NCBI GenBank assembly: GCA_964489055.1
Contig: CAZAXF010000051.1
Coordinates: 1-21,667, forward strand
Length of the DNA: 21,667 nucleotides
From: 66-474 sp964489055
Lineage (GTDB): Bacteria > Pseudomonadota > Gammaproteobacteria > Xanthomonadales > Rhodanobacteraceae
Direction: 5' to 3'
The position numbers and the translations under genes were made by a program. Positions 6,417 to 12,902 of the stretch are shown one piece after another. Position 1 is the stretch's first letter, and the number at the start of each line of letters is the position of its first letter. The notes beneath the pieces were generated by a model, which saw only the letters and a program-made list of their open reading frames with translations, was not told the DNA's origin and ran no database searches.

Positions 6417-6917
6417 TCAGCCCAGCGCCTTCAACGCGGCGTCGTAATCGGGCTCGTGGGTGATCTCATCGACCAGTTGCGTGTGGATCACCTTGTCGTT
6501 TTCATCCAGCACCACCACCGCGCGCGCGGCGAGGCCGGCCAGCGGCCCATCGGTCATTGCGACGCCGTAGTCCTTGAGGAACTCGCGCCCGCGCATCATC
6601 GAGAGCATGGTGACGTTCTCGATGCCCTCGGCGCCGCAGAAACGGCCCTGCGCGAACGGCAGGTCGGCCGAGATGCAAAGCACCGCCGCGTTGTCCAGGC
6701 CAGCCGCTTCCTTGTTGAAATGACGCACGGAGGCCGCGCACACGCCGGTGTCCACGCTCGGGAAGATGTTGAGCACCTTGCGCTTGCCGGCGAAGTCTCC
6801 CAGCGTCTTTTCCGACAGGTCTCCGGCAATCAACCTGAATGCCGGGGCCTTGTCGCCAACCTCCGGAAAATTGCCTTCGACCTGGACGGGCTTGCCCTGG
6901 AAATGGGTAGTGGACAT
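6417..6917 (-). CDS. tpx: Thiol peroxidase Tpx (2-Cys, atypical)
   Basis: Tpx reduces hydrogen peroxide and alkyl hydroperoxides using thioredoxin. The 166-aa protein has the peroxidatic Cys60 in FPSVDTGVCAASVRHFN and the resolving Cys94 in GRFCGAEG, matching Cys61 and Cys95 of E. coli Tpx. The N-terminus FQGKPVQVEGNFPEVGDKAPAF is characteristic of the family. The ATG at 6917 is chosen because it gives the family N-terminus and has a GGAG ribosome site 7 nt upstream; the longer frame runs backward through fdxA in another reading frame. The stop lies 20 bp from the REP pairs that also follow gapA, so the two genes converge on the REPs. Confidence 0.96.
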   Translation of the reverse strand: MSTTHFQGKPVQVEGNFPEVGDKAPAFRLIAGDLSEKTLGDFAGKRKVLNIFPSVDTGVCAASVRHFNKEAAGLDNAAVLCISADLPFAQGRFCGAEGIENVTMLSMMRGREFLKDYGVAMTDGPLAGLAARAVVVLDENDKVIHTQLVDEITHEPDYDAALKALG

Positions 6918-6982
6918 TTCTTGACTCCTTGGGGTTGTTGGCGCGGAAGACTGCCGCGACCGATCTTGATGGACTGTCCAGT

Positions 6983-7369
6983 CTAGCGCGGCGTCGGCGC
7001 CGCGTCGGGGGATGCCGGGACGTCGGCATCCGGCGGCTTGCCGTCGCCGCGGTCGAGTACCGAAAGCTTGTCGGGCACACCGTCCCACAGGTCGGCGCCC
7101 TCCATCTCCGGGATCTTGGTGGCGATCACGGGCCATTTTCTGGACAGCTCGGCATTGATTGCCAGGAAGTGCTCCTGCCCGGCGGGTACGTCCAGTTCCG
7201 CGAAGATGGCGTCGACGGGGCATTCGGCCACGCACAGCGTGCAGTCGATGCACTCGTCGGGGTCGATTGCCAGAAAGTTCGGGCCTTCGTGGAAACAGTC
7301 AACCGGGCACACCTCCACGCAGTCGGTGTACTTGCAGTTGATGCAGTTGTCGGTGACGACGTGGGTCAT
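6983..7369 (-). CDS. fdxA: Seven-iron ferredoxin FdxA with a C-terminal tail
   Basis: This cytoplasmic electron carrier should hold one [3Fe-4S] and one [4Fe-4S] cluster. Cysteines lie at 9, 12, 17, 21, 25, 40, 43, 46 and 50, the Azotobacter vinelandii FdI pattern shifted by one. This predicts Cys9, 17 and 50 for the 3Fe cluster and Cys21, 40, 43 and 46 for the 4Fe cluster. The body ends with the usual WPVIATKIPEMEGADLWDGV stretch at about 100 aa. About 20 extra residues rich in Pro, Asp and Ala follow, making 128 aa against about 107 for most FdxA. A GGAGG site precedes the ATG. The stop is 65 bp before the tpx start on the same strand, so cotranscription is possible. Confidence 0.95.
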   Translation of the reverse strand: MTHVVTDNCINCKYTDCVEVCPVDCFHEGPNFLAIDPDECIDCTLCVAECPVDAIFAELDVPAGQEHFLAINAELSRKWPVIATKIPEMEGADLWDGVPDKLSVLDRGDGKPPDADVPASPDAAPTPR

Positions 7370-7487
7370 GGGCTGCCTCCGTGGCGTGCTGCGCGGTTAC
7401 TGTGCACCGCCGGCGCCGCGTTCGCATTGATGCTTGTCATTGATGCAGGTCATGGCCCGCGCGCGGCGCGCCAACGACGCTTGCAAC

Positions 7488-7955
7488 ATGGCACGCACGC
7501 CACCCGCCAGCCTCGATGAATCGCGGATCGCCGAACTGGTCGGCCGCTTCTACGACAAGGTGCGCCGGGATGCGTTGATCGGCCCGGTGTTCGCGCCGCT
7601 GGTCGAGGACTGGGATGCGCACAAGGTGTTGATGAGCTCGTTCTGGACCACCGTGGCGCTGGGTACCGGGCACTACCGCGGCAATCCGCTGGCCAGGCAC
7701 CAGCCACTGCCGATTGGCGTGGAGCATTTCCAGCGCTGGCTGGCACTGTGGCGCGAGACCTGTCACGACGCGCTGGACGCCGATGCCGGCGCGCTGCTGA
7801 TCGGCTACGCCGAACGGATCGGCTACGGCATGCGCGTGGGCATGGGATTGACCGCGCATCGGCGCGGGCGCGAATCGGGCATTCCGGTTCGTGCGCAAAG
7901 CCAACCCGGCACCATCGGTGCCGCGGTATCGACGGCCGAGGCAGCGATTCGCTAG
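7488..7955 (+). CDS. Group III truncated haemoglobin
   Basis: A small haem protein of the 2-on-2 globin fold, in a family (TrHb3) linked to microaerobic or nitric-oxide-related redox chemistry. The sequence begins ESRIAELVGRFYDKVRRDALIGPVFAPLV, with the Phe-Tyr pair of helix B at 21-22. SSFWTTVALGTGHYRGNP then follows, and VEHFQRWLALWRE places the proximal histidine at His80. Helices G and H follow. The tail after about residue 122 (TAHRRGRES onward) is outside the globin fold and of unknown role. The ATG at 7488 gives a 155-aa protein close to family length; ATGs at 7452 and 7443 and a TTG at 7434 are in frame and cannot be excluded because no site has a strong Shine-Dalgarno sequence. The gene is divergent from fdxA. 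Confidence 0.85.
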   Translation: MARTPPASLDESRIAELVGRFYDKVRRDALIGPVFAPLVEDWDAHKVLMSSFWTTVALGTGHYRGNPLARHQPLPIGVEHFQRWLALWRETCHDALDADAGALLIGYAERIGYGMRVGMGLTAHRRGRESGIPVRAQSQPGTIGAAVSTAEAAIR

Positions 7956-7997
7956 GATGTTTCGGTCCCGATCCGGTGGCACTCCCGGAGCCAGCCG

Positions 7998-8543
7998 ATG
8001 CCGCAACGTCCCGTTTTCCACTTCTGTCCCGCCTGGCAACAGATGGACGATGCCGCCGCCGATTCGGTGCGTGCGTTCTGGAATCGCGAGCACGCCAACG
8101 TCGCGGGACCCGAATCGCTGCGGCGCGTGCAACAGGTGGTGGTGCGCGTACTCACCGCCGACGACGAACTGGCCGCGGTGAGCACCGCCGAGCCGCGCAC
8201 CATCCCGCGCCTGATGCAGCCGATGTTCTACTACCGCTGCTTCGTCGGCGCGGCGTGGCGCGACGGCAAGCTGGTGCGGCCGCTGCTGCGGCACAGTTTC
8301 GATGCACTGGAAACCTGGGCGCGCGGGCACGGATTTCCCTGCATCGGCGTGCTGCTGGAACTGGAAAACGAGGGCTTCGCGCGCACCCTGCAGCGTGCCC
8401 GCTGGCCGGACGTCGACTTCTCGTTCATCGGCCGCAGCCGCAAGGGCCAGGACCTGCGCGTGCGCTATTTCCGCGGCGCCCGCCTGAAGACACCGCAGGA
8501 AGTCGCGGCGTTGCTGGGCGGCAAGGCGACGCGGGTGGGCTGA
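7998..8543 (+). CDS. Unknown protein, possibly GNAT-like fold
   Basis: I do not recognise this 181-aa protein with confidence. It has no signal peptide and no membrane segment. A VVVRVLTADDELAAVSTAEP strand pair is followed by MFYYRCFVGAAWRDGKLVRPLLRHSFDALETWARGHG and then GVLLELENEGFARTLQRA. That order of strands and helices resembles an N-acetyltransferase-like fold, but I see no clear acetyl-CoA binding loop (Q/RxxGxG/A). The start is supported by GGAG 8 nt upstream. It sits between the truncated haemoglobin (42 bp away) and dusB (35 bp away) on the same strand, and codon use looks native. It may be read with the globin gene; dusB seems to have its own promoter. Confidence 0.75.
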   Translation: MPQRPVFHFCPAWQQMDDAAADSVRAFWNREHANVAGPESLRRVQQVVVRVLTADDELAAVSTAEPRTIPRLMQPMFYYRCFVGAAWRDGKLVRPLLRHSFDALETWARGHGFPCIGVLLELENEGFARTLQRARWPDVDFSFIGRSRKGQDLRVRYFRGARLKTPQEVAALLGGKATRVG

Positions 8544-8565
8544 ACAAGCGACCGCGCGCGGCATT

Positions 8566-8571
8566 TACACT
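8566..8571 (+). promoter_or_regulatory. Candidate -10 element of dusB
   Basis: TACACT lies 7 nt before the dusB ATG, which would place the transcription start at or beside the A of ATG. There is no Shine-Dalgarno sequence before the ATG, as expected for a leaderless message. The -35 region is weak. Confidence 0.4.
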
Positions 8572-8578
8572 GCGCGGC

Positions 8579-9577
8579 ATGCATATCGGCGCGATCCCGA
8601 TCGACCCTCCCGTGGTGCTGGCACCCATGGCCGGCGTCACCGACAAGCCGTTCCGGCAGCTTTGCAAGCGGCTTGGCGCGGGCCTGGCCGTGTCCGAGAT
8701 GACCACATCCGATCCGCGCCTGTGGCAAACCCGCAAGTCGCTGCACCGCATGGACCATGCCGGCGAGCCCGACCCGGTCTCGGTGCAGATCGCGGGGTCG
8801 GACCCGGCGATGCTGGCCGAAGCGGCACGCCACAACGTCGAGCACGGCGCGCAACTCATCGACATCAACATGGGCTGCCCGGCCAAGAAGGTCTGCAACG
8901 CCTGGGCGGGCTCGGCGCTGCTCGCCGACGAGGCGCTGGTGGCGCGCATCTGCCGCGCGGTGGTCGAAGCCGTCGAGGTGCCGGTGACCCTGAAGATCCG
9001 CACCGGGCAGAACCCCGAACACCGCAACGCGCTGGCCATCGCGCACATCGCCGAAGGCGCGGGCATCGCGGCGCTGGCGGTGCACGGGCGTACCCGCGCC
9101 GAGAAATACGCTGGCCATGCCGAATACGACACCATCGCCGCGGTGAAAGCCGCGGTCTCGATTCCGGTGTTCGCCAACGGCGACGTCGATTCCCCGCAAA
9201 AGGCACGCCGGGTGCTCGACCACACGCGCGCCGACGGCCTGATGATCGGCCGCCCCGCGCAGGGACGGCCGTGGATCTTCCGCGAAATCGCGCATTTCCT
9301 GGCTACCGGCGAAACGTTGCCGGCGCCGACGCTCGCCGGGGTGCGCGACATCCTGCTGGCGCACCTCGATGCCCTGCACGCGTTCTACGGCGAGCCCATG
9401 GGTGTGCGCATCGCGCGCAAGCACCTGGGCTGGTATGCGAAGGACCGCCCCGAAAACGCCGCCTTTCGCGCCGTGGTCAACGCCGCCGAAGGCGCGCACG
9501 AACAGGCCCGCCTGACGCGCGAGTATTTCGACGCGCTGATCGCCGGCGTCCCGCACGAGTTCGCTGCGGCGGCATGA
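8579..9577 (+). CDS. dusB: tRNA-dihydrouridine synthase B
   Basis: DusB is an FMN- and NADPH-dependent enzyme that reduces uridine in the tRNA D-loop to dihydrouridine. The 332-aa protein follows E. coli DusB closely from MHIGAIPIDPPVVLAPMAGVTDKPFR to the C-terminal helical domain. The catalytic cysteine is Cys100 in DINMGCPAKKV, the same number as in E. coli. Further marks are VTLKIRTGQNPEHRN, AVHGRTR, IPVFANGDV and DGLMIGRPAQGRPWIFREI. The first ATG of the family N-terminus (8579) is used; the longer frame upstream is a shadow of the preceding gene. In enterobacteria dusB is followed by fis, but here a channel gene follows. An 11-bp perfect hairpin lies just after the stop. Confidence 0.96.
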   Translation: MHIGAIPIDPPVVLAPMAGVTDKPFRQLCKRLGAGLAVSEMTTSDPRLWQTRKSLHRMDHAGEPDPVSVQIAGSDPAMLAEAARHNVEHGAQLIDINMGCPAKKVCNAWAGSALLADEALVARICRAVVEAVEVPVTLKIRTGQNPEHRNALAIAHIAEGAGIAALAVHGRTRAEKYAGHAEYDTIAAVKAAVSIPVFANGDVDSPQKARRVLDHTRADGLMIGRPAQGRPWIFREIAHFLATGETLPAPTLAGVRDILLAHLDALHAFYGEPMGVRIARKHLGWYAKDRPENAAFRAVVNAAEGAHEQARLTREYFDALIAGVPHEFAAAA

Positions 9578-9582
9578 AGCCC

Positions 9583-9610
9583 TCTCCCCCGCACCCCGTT
9601 GCGGGGGAGA
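9583..9610. terminator. Perfect 11-bp hairpin after dusB
   Basis: TCTCCCCCGCA (9583-9593) pairs with TGCGGGGGAGA (9600-9610) across a 6-nt loop, starting 6 bp past the dusB stop. There is no T-run, so it is a strong RNA stem rather than a textbook intrinsic terminator. It probably ends or protects the dusB message. Confidence 0.5.
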
Positions 9611-9712
9611 AGGAGATTCATGGCCGGCTCCCGGTCCCATCCACAGGCGGCAGGGCAGCCCCTGGAGCGCGCTTTGATAAGGTTGGGCGGGACTTTCGCA
9701 CCGGGAACCCGC

Positions 9713-10816
9713 ATGAATCGTCTGTTCTGCGTCTTTGTCGTTGCGTGCATGCTGGCCCTCGCCGGCCCGGCGCAGGCGCAGCAGGCGCCGGCGCCCGCGG
9801 GCACCAGCGCGCCTGCAGCGAAGACGCTGGTGGTCGGCGTCAAGGTCGCCCCGCCCTTCGTGATCGGCGCCGACGGCCACTACAAGGGCCTTGCCATCGA
9901 GCTGTGGCAGGATGTCGCCCGGGACCACGGCTGGAACTACAGCTACCGCCCGTACGACCTGGCCGGGCTGCTCGATGCGGTCCGCGAGGGCAAGGTCGAC
10001 GTGGGACTGGGTGCGATCACCGCGACCTCGGCCCGCGAGCGGAGCATGGACTTCTCGCACACCATCACCAGTTCGGGGCTGGGCGTGGCGGTGCGCAACC
10101 AGGGCGGCTCGGGCTGGCTGGCGGTGGCCCAGGCGCTGGTGTCGCCGGCGTTCCTGCGGGTGATCGGGCTGCTGGTGTTGTTGCTGCTGATCGTCGGCAC
10201 GCTGGTCTGGGCGCTGGAGCACCACGGCAATCCCGACGAATTCGGCGGCAGCCGCGCGCACGGCATCTTTTCCGGTTTCTGGTGGGCCATGGTCACCATG
10301 ACCACGGTCGGCTACGGCGATACCGCGCCGCGCAGCGTGGCCGGCCGCGTGCTGGGCCTCGTCTGGATGCTGGTGGCGCTGCTGGTGGTGTCGTTTTTCA
10401 CCGCATCGATCACCAGCGCGCTGACGGTCGGCAAGCTGCAAAGCCGGATCACCAGTGCCAGGGACCTGCACAAGGTCAAGGTCGCCAGCGTCGCCGGTTC
10501 GACCAGTGGAAACTGGCTCAAGCGCAACCATGACAAGTACGTCGATGCCGGTTCGCTCGACCGGGCACTGGCCGATCTCGACGCCGGCAAGGTCGATGCC
10601 GTGGTCTACGACGCGCCGTTGCTCAAGTGGAAAATCCGGCAGCGTTACCAGGGTCGGCTGCGGGTGCTGCCGTTCATTCTGGAGCGCCAGGACTATGCCT
10701 TCGCGCTGCCCACCGGCAGCCCGCTGCGCGAGCCGATCAACACCTCGCTGCTCCAGCGCATCAACGCGCCGGACTGGAAGGATCGGCTCAACAAGTACTT
10801 CGGCGACGAGGAGTGA
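9713..10816 (+). CDS. Ligand-gated potassium channel of the prokaryotic glutamate receptor type (GluR0-like)
   Basis: The 367-aa product is an inner membrane channel whose periplasmic ligand-binding domain is split by a pore, as in GluR0. It has a signal peptide (1-22) and lobe 1 at about 38-130, with TSARERSMDFS carrying Arg108, the expected contact for an amino-acid carboxylate. Membrane helix M1 (147-168) and a re-entrant pore helix with the filter TVGYGD (198-203) follow, then M2 (210-234). M2 ends FTASITSALTV, similar to the iGluR SYTANLAAFL motif. Lobe 2 (about 243-367) holds AGSTSGNW and Asp300. A second in-frame ATG at 9620 has AGGAG 4 nt upstream but would place 31 residues before the signal peptide, so 9713 is preferred. 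The ligand cannot be told. Confidence 0.88.
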   Translation: MNRLFCVFVVACMLALAGPAQAQQAPAPAGTSAPAAKTLVVGVKVAPPFVIGADGHYKGLAIELWQDVARDHGWNYSYRPYDLAGLLDAVREGKVDVGLGAITATSARERSMDFSHTITSSGLGVAVRNQGGSGWLAVAQALVSPAFLRVIGLLVLLLLIVGTLVWALEHHGNPDEFGGSRAHGIFSGFWWAMVTMTTVGYGDTAPRSVAGRVLGLVWMLVALLVVSFFTASITSALTVGKLQSRITSARDLHKVKVASVAGSTSGNWLKRNHDKYVDAGSLDRALADLDAGKVDAVVYDAPLLKWKIRQRYQGRLRVLPFILERQDYAFALPTGSPLREPINTSLLQRINAPDWKDRLNKYFGDEE

Positions 10817-10872
10817 CCGGCGCACGGGTTGCGGTGCAATTCGCGCCGCACGCCTGTATGATGGCCGGATGC

Positions 10873-10904
10873 TTCATCTTTCCATCCGCATCAAAGGATA
10901 TAAA
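10873..10904 (+). promoter_or_regulatory. metK promoter with a TTCATCTTTCCATC box shared with ahcY
   Basis: The 14-nt box at 10873-10886 is identical to one at 20902-20915 upstream of ahcY. In both cases the first base of the -10 element lies 26 nt after the first base of the box (TATAAA at 10899 here, TATAAT at 20928 there). The box covers the place where a -35 would lie, and no good -35 is visible, as expected for a regulated promoter. The -10 ends 5 nt before the metK ATG, so the message may be leaderless. AAAGGA (10893-10898) is an alternative ribosome site at long spacing if transcription starts further upstream. Confidence 0.55.
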
Positions 10905-10909
10905 ACACG

Positions 10910-12145
10910 ATGAGTCGTTACCTGTTCACCTCCGAATCGGTGTCCGAAGGCCATCCGGACAAGGTCGCCGACCAGATCTCCGATGCCGTCCTGGACGCGA
11001 TCCTGGCCCAGGACAAGGGTGCCCACGTAGCCTGCGAAACGATGGTCAAGACCGGCGTGGCGATCGTCTCGGGCGAGATCACCACCGACGCGTGGGTGGA
11101 CATCGAGGCACTGGCGCGCAAGGTGATCGTGGACATCGGCTATGACTCGTCCGTGGTCGGCTTCGACGGCGCCACCTGCGGCGTGCTCAACCTGATCGGC
11201 AAGCAGTCGCCGGACATCAACCAGGGCGTCTCGCGCAAGAACCCCGAACAGCAGGGTGCCGGCGACCAGGGCCTGATGTTCGGCTACGCCTGCAACGAGG
11301 CGCCCGAGTTCATGCCCGCGCCGATCTACTACTCGCACCGCCTGGTCGAGCAGCAGTCGAAGGTGCGCAAGAATGGCAAGCTGAAGTGGCTGCGCCCGGA
11401 CGCCAAGTCACAGGTGACGCTGCTGTACAACGAGGACAACTCGGTCGCCGGCCTGGACGCGGTGGTGCTTTCCACCCAGCACGATCCCGGCGTGAAGCGG
11501 GCCGACCTCATCGAGGGCGTGCGCGAGCACATTCTCAAGCCCGTGCTGCCGAAGAAGTGGCTGGACGCGCTGCCGAAGAGCAAGCTGCACATCAACCCCA
11601 CCGGCAAGTTCGTGATCGGCGGCCCCGTCGGCGACTGCGGCCTCACCGGACGCAAGATCATCGTGGACACCTACGGTGGCATGGCGCGCCATGGCGGCGG
11701 CGCGTTTTCCGGCAAGGATCCGTCCAAGGTCGACCGTTCGGCCAGCTACGCCGCCCGCTACGTGGCCAAGAACGTCGTGGCCGCGGGCCTGGCCGACAAG
11801 TGCGAGGTGCAGATTTCCTACGCGATCGGCGTGGCCCGGCCGACGTCGATCTCGGTCACCACCTTCGGTACCGGCAAGATTTCCGACGACAGGATCGAGA
11901 AGCTGATCCGCGCGCACTTCGACCTGCGGCCGTACGGGATCATGCAGATGCTGGACCTGATCCACCCGATGTACCAGTCCACCGCCGCCTACGGCCACTT
12001 CGGCCGCAAGCCGTTCAAGCACACCTATCGCCGGGAAGCACGCGAAGGCAACAAGCTGGTGAAGAAGTCGGAAACCGCCACCGCATTCTCGTGGGAAAAG
12101 ACCGACCGCGCCCAGGAACTGCGCAAGGCCGCGAAGCTGCGGTAG
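10910..12145 (+). CDS. metK: S-adenosylmethionine synthase
   Basis: MetK makes S-adenosylmethionine from methionine and ATP. The 411-aa protein begins MSRYLFTSESVSEGHPDKVA with the His15-Pro-Asp-Lys ATP site. It also has GAGDQGLMFGYA, the second signature GGGAFSGKDPSKVDRSA, and the C-terminal region DLRPYGIMQMLDLIHP. It is somewhat longer than E. coli MetK (384 aa), with an inserted RKNGKLKWLRPDAKSQV region and an extended C-terminus, both common in related genera. It follows the channel gene by 93 bp and appears to have its own promoter. Its partner in the SAM cycle, ahcY, lies at the right end of the window with the same upstream box. After the stop codon there is no gene for 757 bp. Confidence 0.98.
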   Translation: MSRYLFTSESVSEGHPDKVADQISDAVLDAILAQDKGAHVACETMVKTGVAIVSGEITTDAWVDIEALARKVIVDIGYDSSVVGFDGATCGVLNLIGKQSPDINQGVSRKNPEQQGAGDQGLMFGYACNEAPEFMPAPIYYSHRLVEQQSKVRKNGKLKWLRPDAKSQVTLLYNEDNSVAGLDAVVLSTQHDPGVKRADLIEGVREHILKPVLPKKWLDALPKSKLHINPTGKFVIGGPVGDCGLTGRKIIVDTYGGMARHGGGAFSGKDPSKVDRSASYAARYVAKNVVAAGLADKCEVQISYAIGVARPTSISVTTFGTGKISDDRIEKLIRAHFDLRPYGIMQMLDLIHPMYQSTAAYGHFGRKPFKHTYRREAREGNKLVKKSETATAFSWEKTDRAQELRKAAKLR

Positions 12146-12203
12146 GTCCGTGGCCGTGTCCCCGGAATCCCCTCCGCGGACCACCGATGGCCGTACATTC
12201 GAG

Positions 12204-12236
12204 ATTCCGGATCGCGGCTGCGCCGCGTCCGGAATG
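12204..12236. repeat. Right half of an ATTCCGG palindromic element
   Basis: ATTCCGG and CCGGAAT ends enclose the hairpin CGCGGC-TGC-GCCGCG. The same 33-bp unit recurs at 12485-12517 and 12829-12861 as the right half of larger elements. In all three places a REP (12256, 12537, 12881) begins 52 bp after the start of the unit, so the unit and REP form a fixed composite. Confidence 0.8.
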
Positions 12237-12255
12237 ACGAAAAACCATCGACGCC

Positions 12256-12316
12256 GTAGCGTGCGCTCCGCGCACGTTGAGGCATCACCGGGCGCGTAGC
12301 GTGCGCTTTGCGTACG
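12256..12316 (+). repeat. Two REPs in direct orientation
   Basis: REPs lie at 12256-12276 and 12296-12316, each with a GTAG head and a CGTGCGC-type palindrome, 40 bp apart. Direct orientation differs from the head-to-head pairs after gapA. Confidence 0.75.
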
Positions 12317-12346
12317 ACGGAATCCGGCCGCATCCGAAAGCCCCAT

Positions 12347-12550
12347 CGTGCGCGGAGCGCACGCTACCCGGGTCTTGGCCAGCACGCGTCTTCAACAAGC
12401 TCGTCATTCCGGGGGCGCGTGCGGCGCGGAACCCGGAATCCGCGGTACGGGCCGCACGATGTTCGTGCATCGACGCAAGGGCAGATTCCGGATCGCGGCT
12501 GCGCCGCGTCCGGAATGACCAAGGACCATCGATGTCGTGGCGTGCGCGCC
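12347..12550. repeat. Composite repeat unit, copy 1
   Basis: In order, this unit holds a minus-strand REP (12347-12367), a full ATTCCGG element (12403-12519), and the start of a plus-strand REP with a GTGG head (12537-12557). Every landmark recurs at 12691-12894 with a constant offset of 344 bp, so the two copies differ by substitutions but show no indels. Confidence 0.8.
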
Positions 12551-12577
12551 GCGCACGTTGGGGTACCACGGAGGCGC

Positions 12578-12650
12578 GGAGCGTGCGCTTTGCGCACGTT
12601 GGGGCGCCACCGGGCCCGCGAACCCATGACGTGCGCGAAGTGCACGCTAC
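12578..12650. repeat. Two REPs between the composite units
   Basis: A plus-strand copy with a GGAG head lies at 12578-12598, and a minus-strand copy with an intact GTAG head at 12630-12650. They form a pair with heads pointing outward, the opposite arrangement to the pairs after gapA. Confidence 0.65.
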
Positions 12651-12690
12651 GCAGGCGTCGGCCGGCATCATCGGATCCGCGAAGAGCCAT

Positions 12691-12894
12691 CGTGCGCGGA
12701 GCGCACCCTGCGCAGGCATTGGCCACCGCGCGTCTTCAACATACTCGTCATTCCGGGGCCGCGCGCAGCGCGGAACCCGGAATCTGCCGTACGAGCCGCC
12801 CGATGTTCGTGCATCGACTCAAGAGCAGATTCCGGATCGCGGCTGCGCCGCGTCCGGAATGACGAAGAGCCATCGATGCCGTAGCGTGCGCGCC
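12691..12894. repeat. Composite repeat unit, copy 2
   Basis: This is the second copy of 12347-12550. It holds a minus-strand REP with a decayed head (12691-12711), an ATTCCGG element (12747-12863) and a REP (12881-12894) that breaks off in its palindrome, 8 bp before the Anbu stop codon. Confidence 0.8.
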
Positions 12895-12902
12895 GGCTGC
12901 CT

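Larger units (their letters stand above)
12146..12902. other. Gene-free repeat array between metK and the Anbu cluster
   Basis: No credible gene lies here. Open frames across it (for example on the plus strand from 12277 into the Anbu gene) read repeats as protein, and the same short peptides recur in them. The stretch holds at least eight GTAG-type REPs, two ATTCCGG palindromic elements and a lone right half of one. The two convergent units, metK from the left and Anbu from the right, both end at this array. Confidence 0.8.

Noticed and set aside
9620..9712. Longer start for the channel gene at 9620
   Set aside because: AGGAG lies before this ATG, but using it would put 31 polar residues ahead of a good signal peptide. 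It may be a chance match at the edge of the dusB hairpin.
8465..10825. Open frame of 786 codons on the minus strand
   Set aside because: It runs antisense across dusB and the channel gene and through the hairpin between them, so it cannot be one protein. It is a GC-driven shadow.
12146..12182. Terminator after metK
   Set aside because: GGTCCG and CGGACC can pair, but they are about 25 nt apart with no T-run, so support is too weak to list.
12204..12894. Possible CRISPR array
   Set aside because: The repeats are palindromic, occur in both orientations at uneven spacing, and vary in sequence. There are no unique spacers of constant length and no cas genes.
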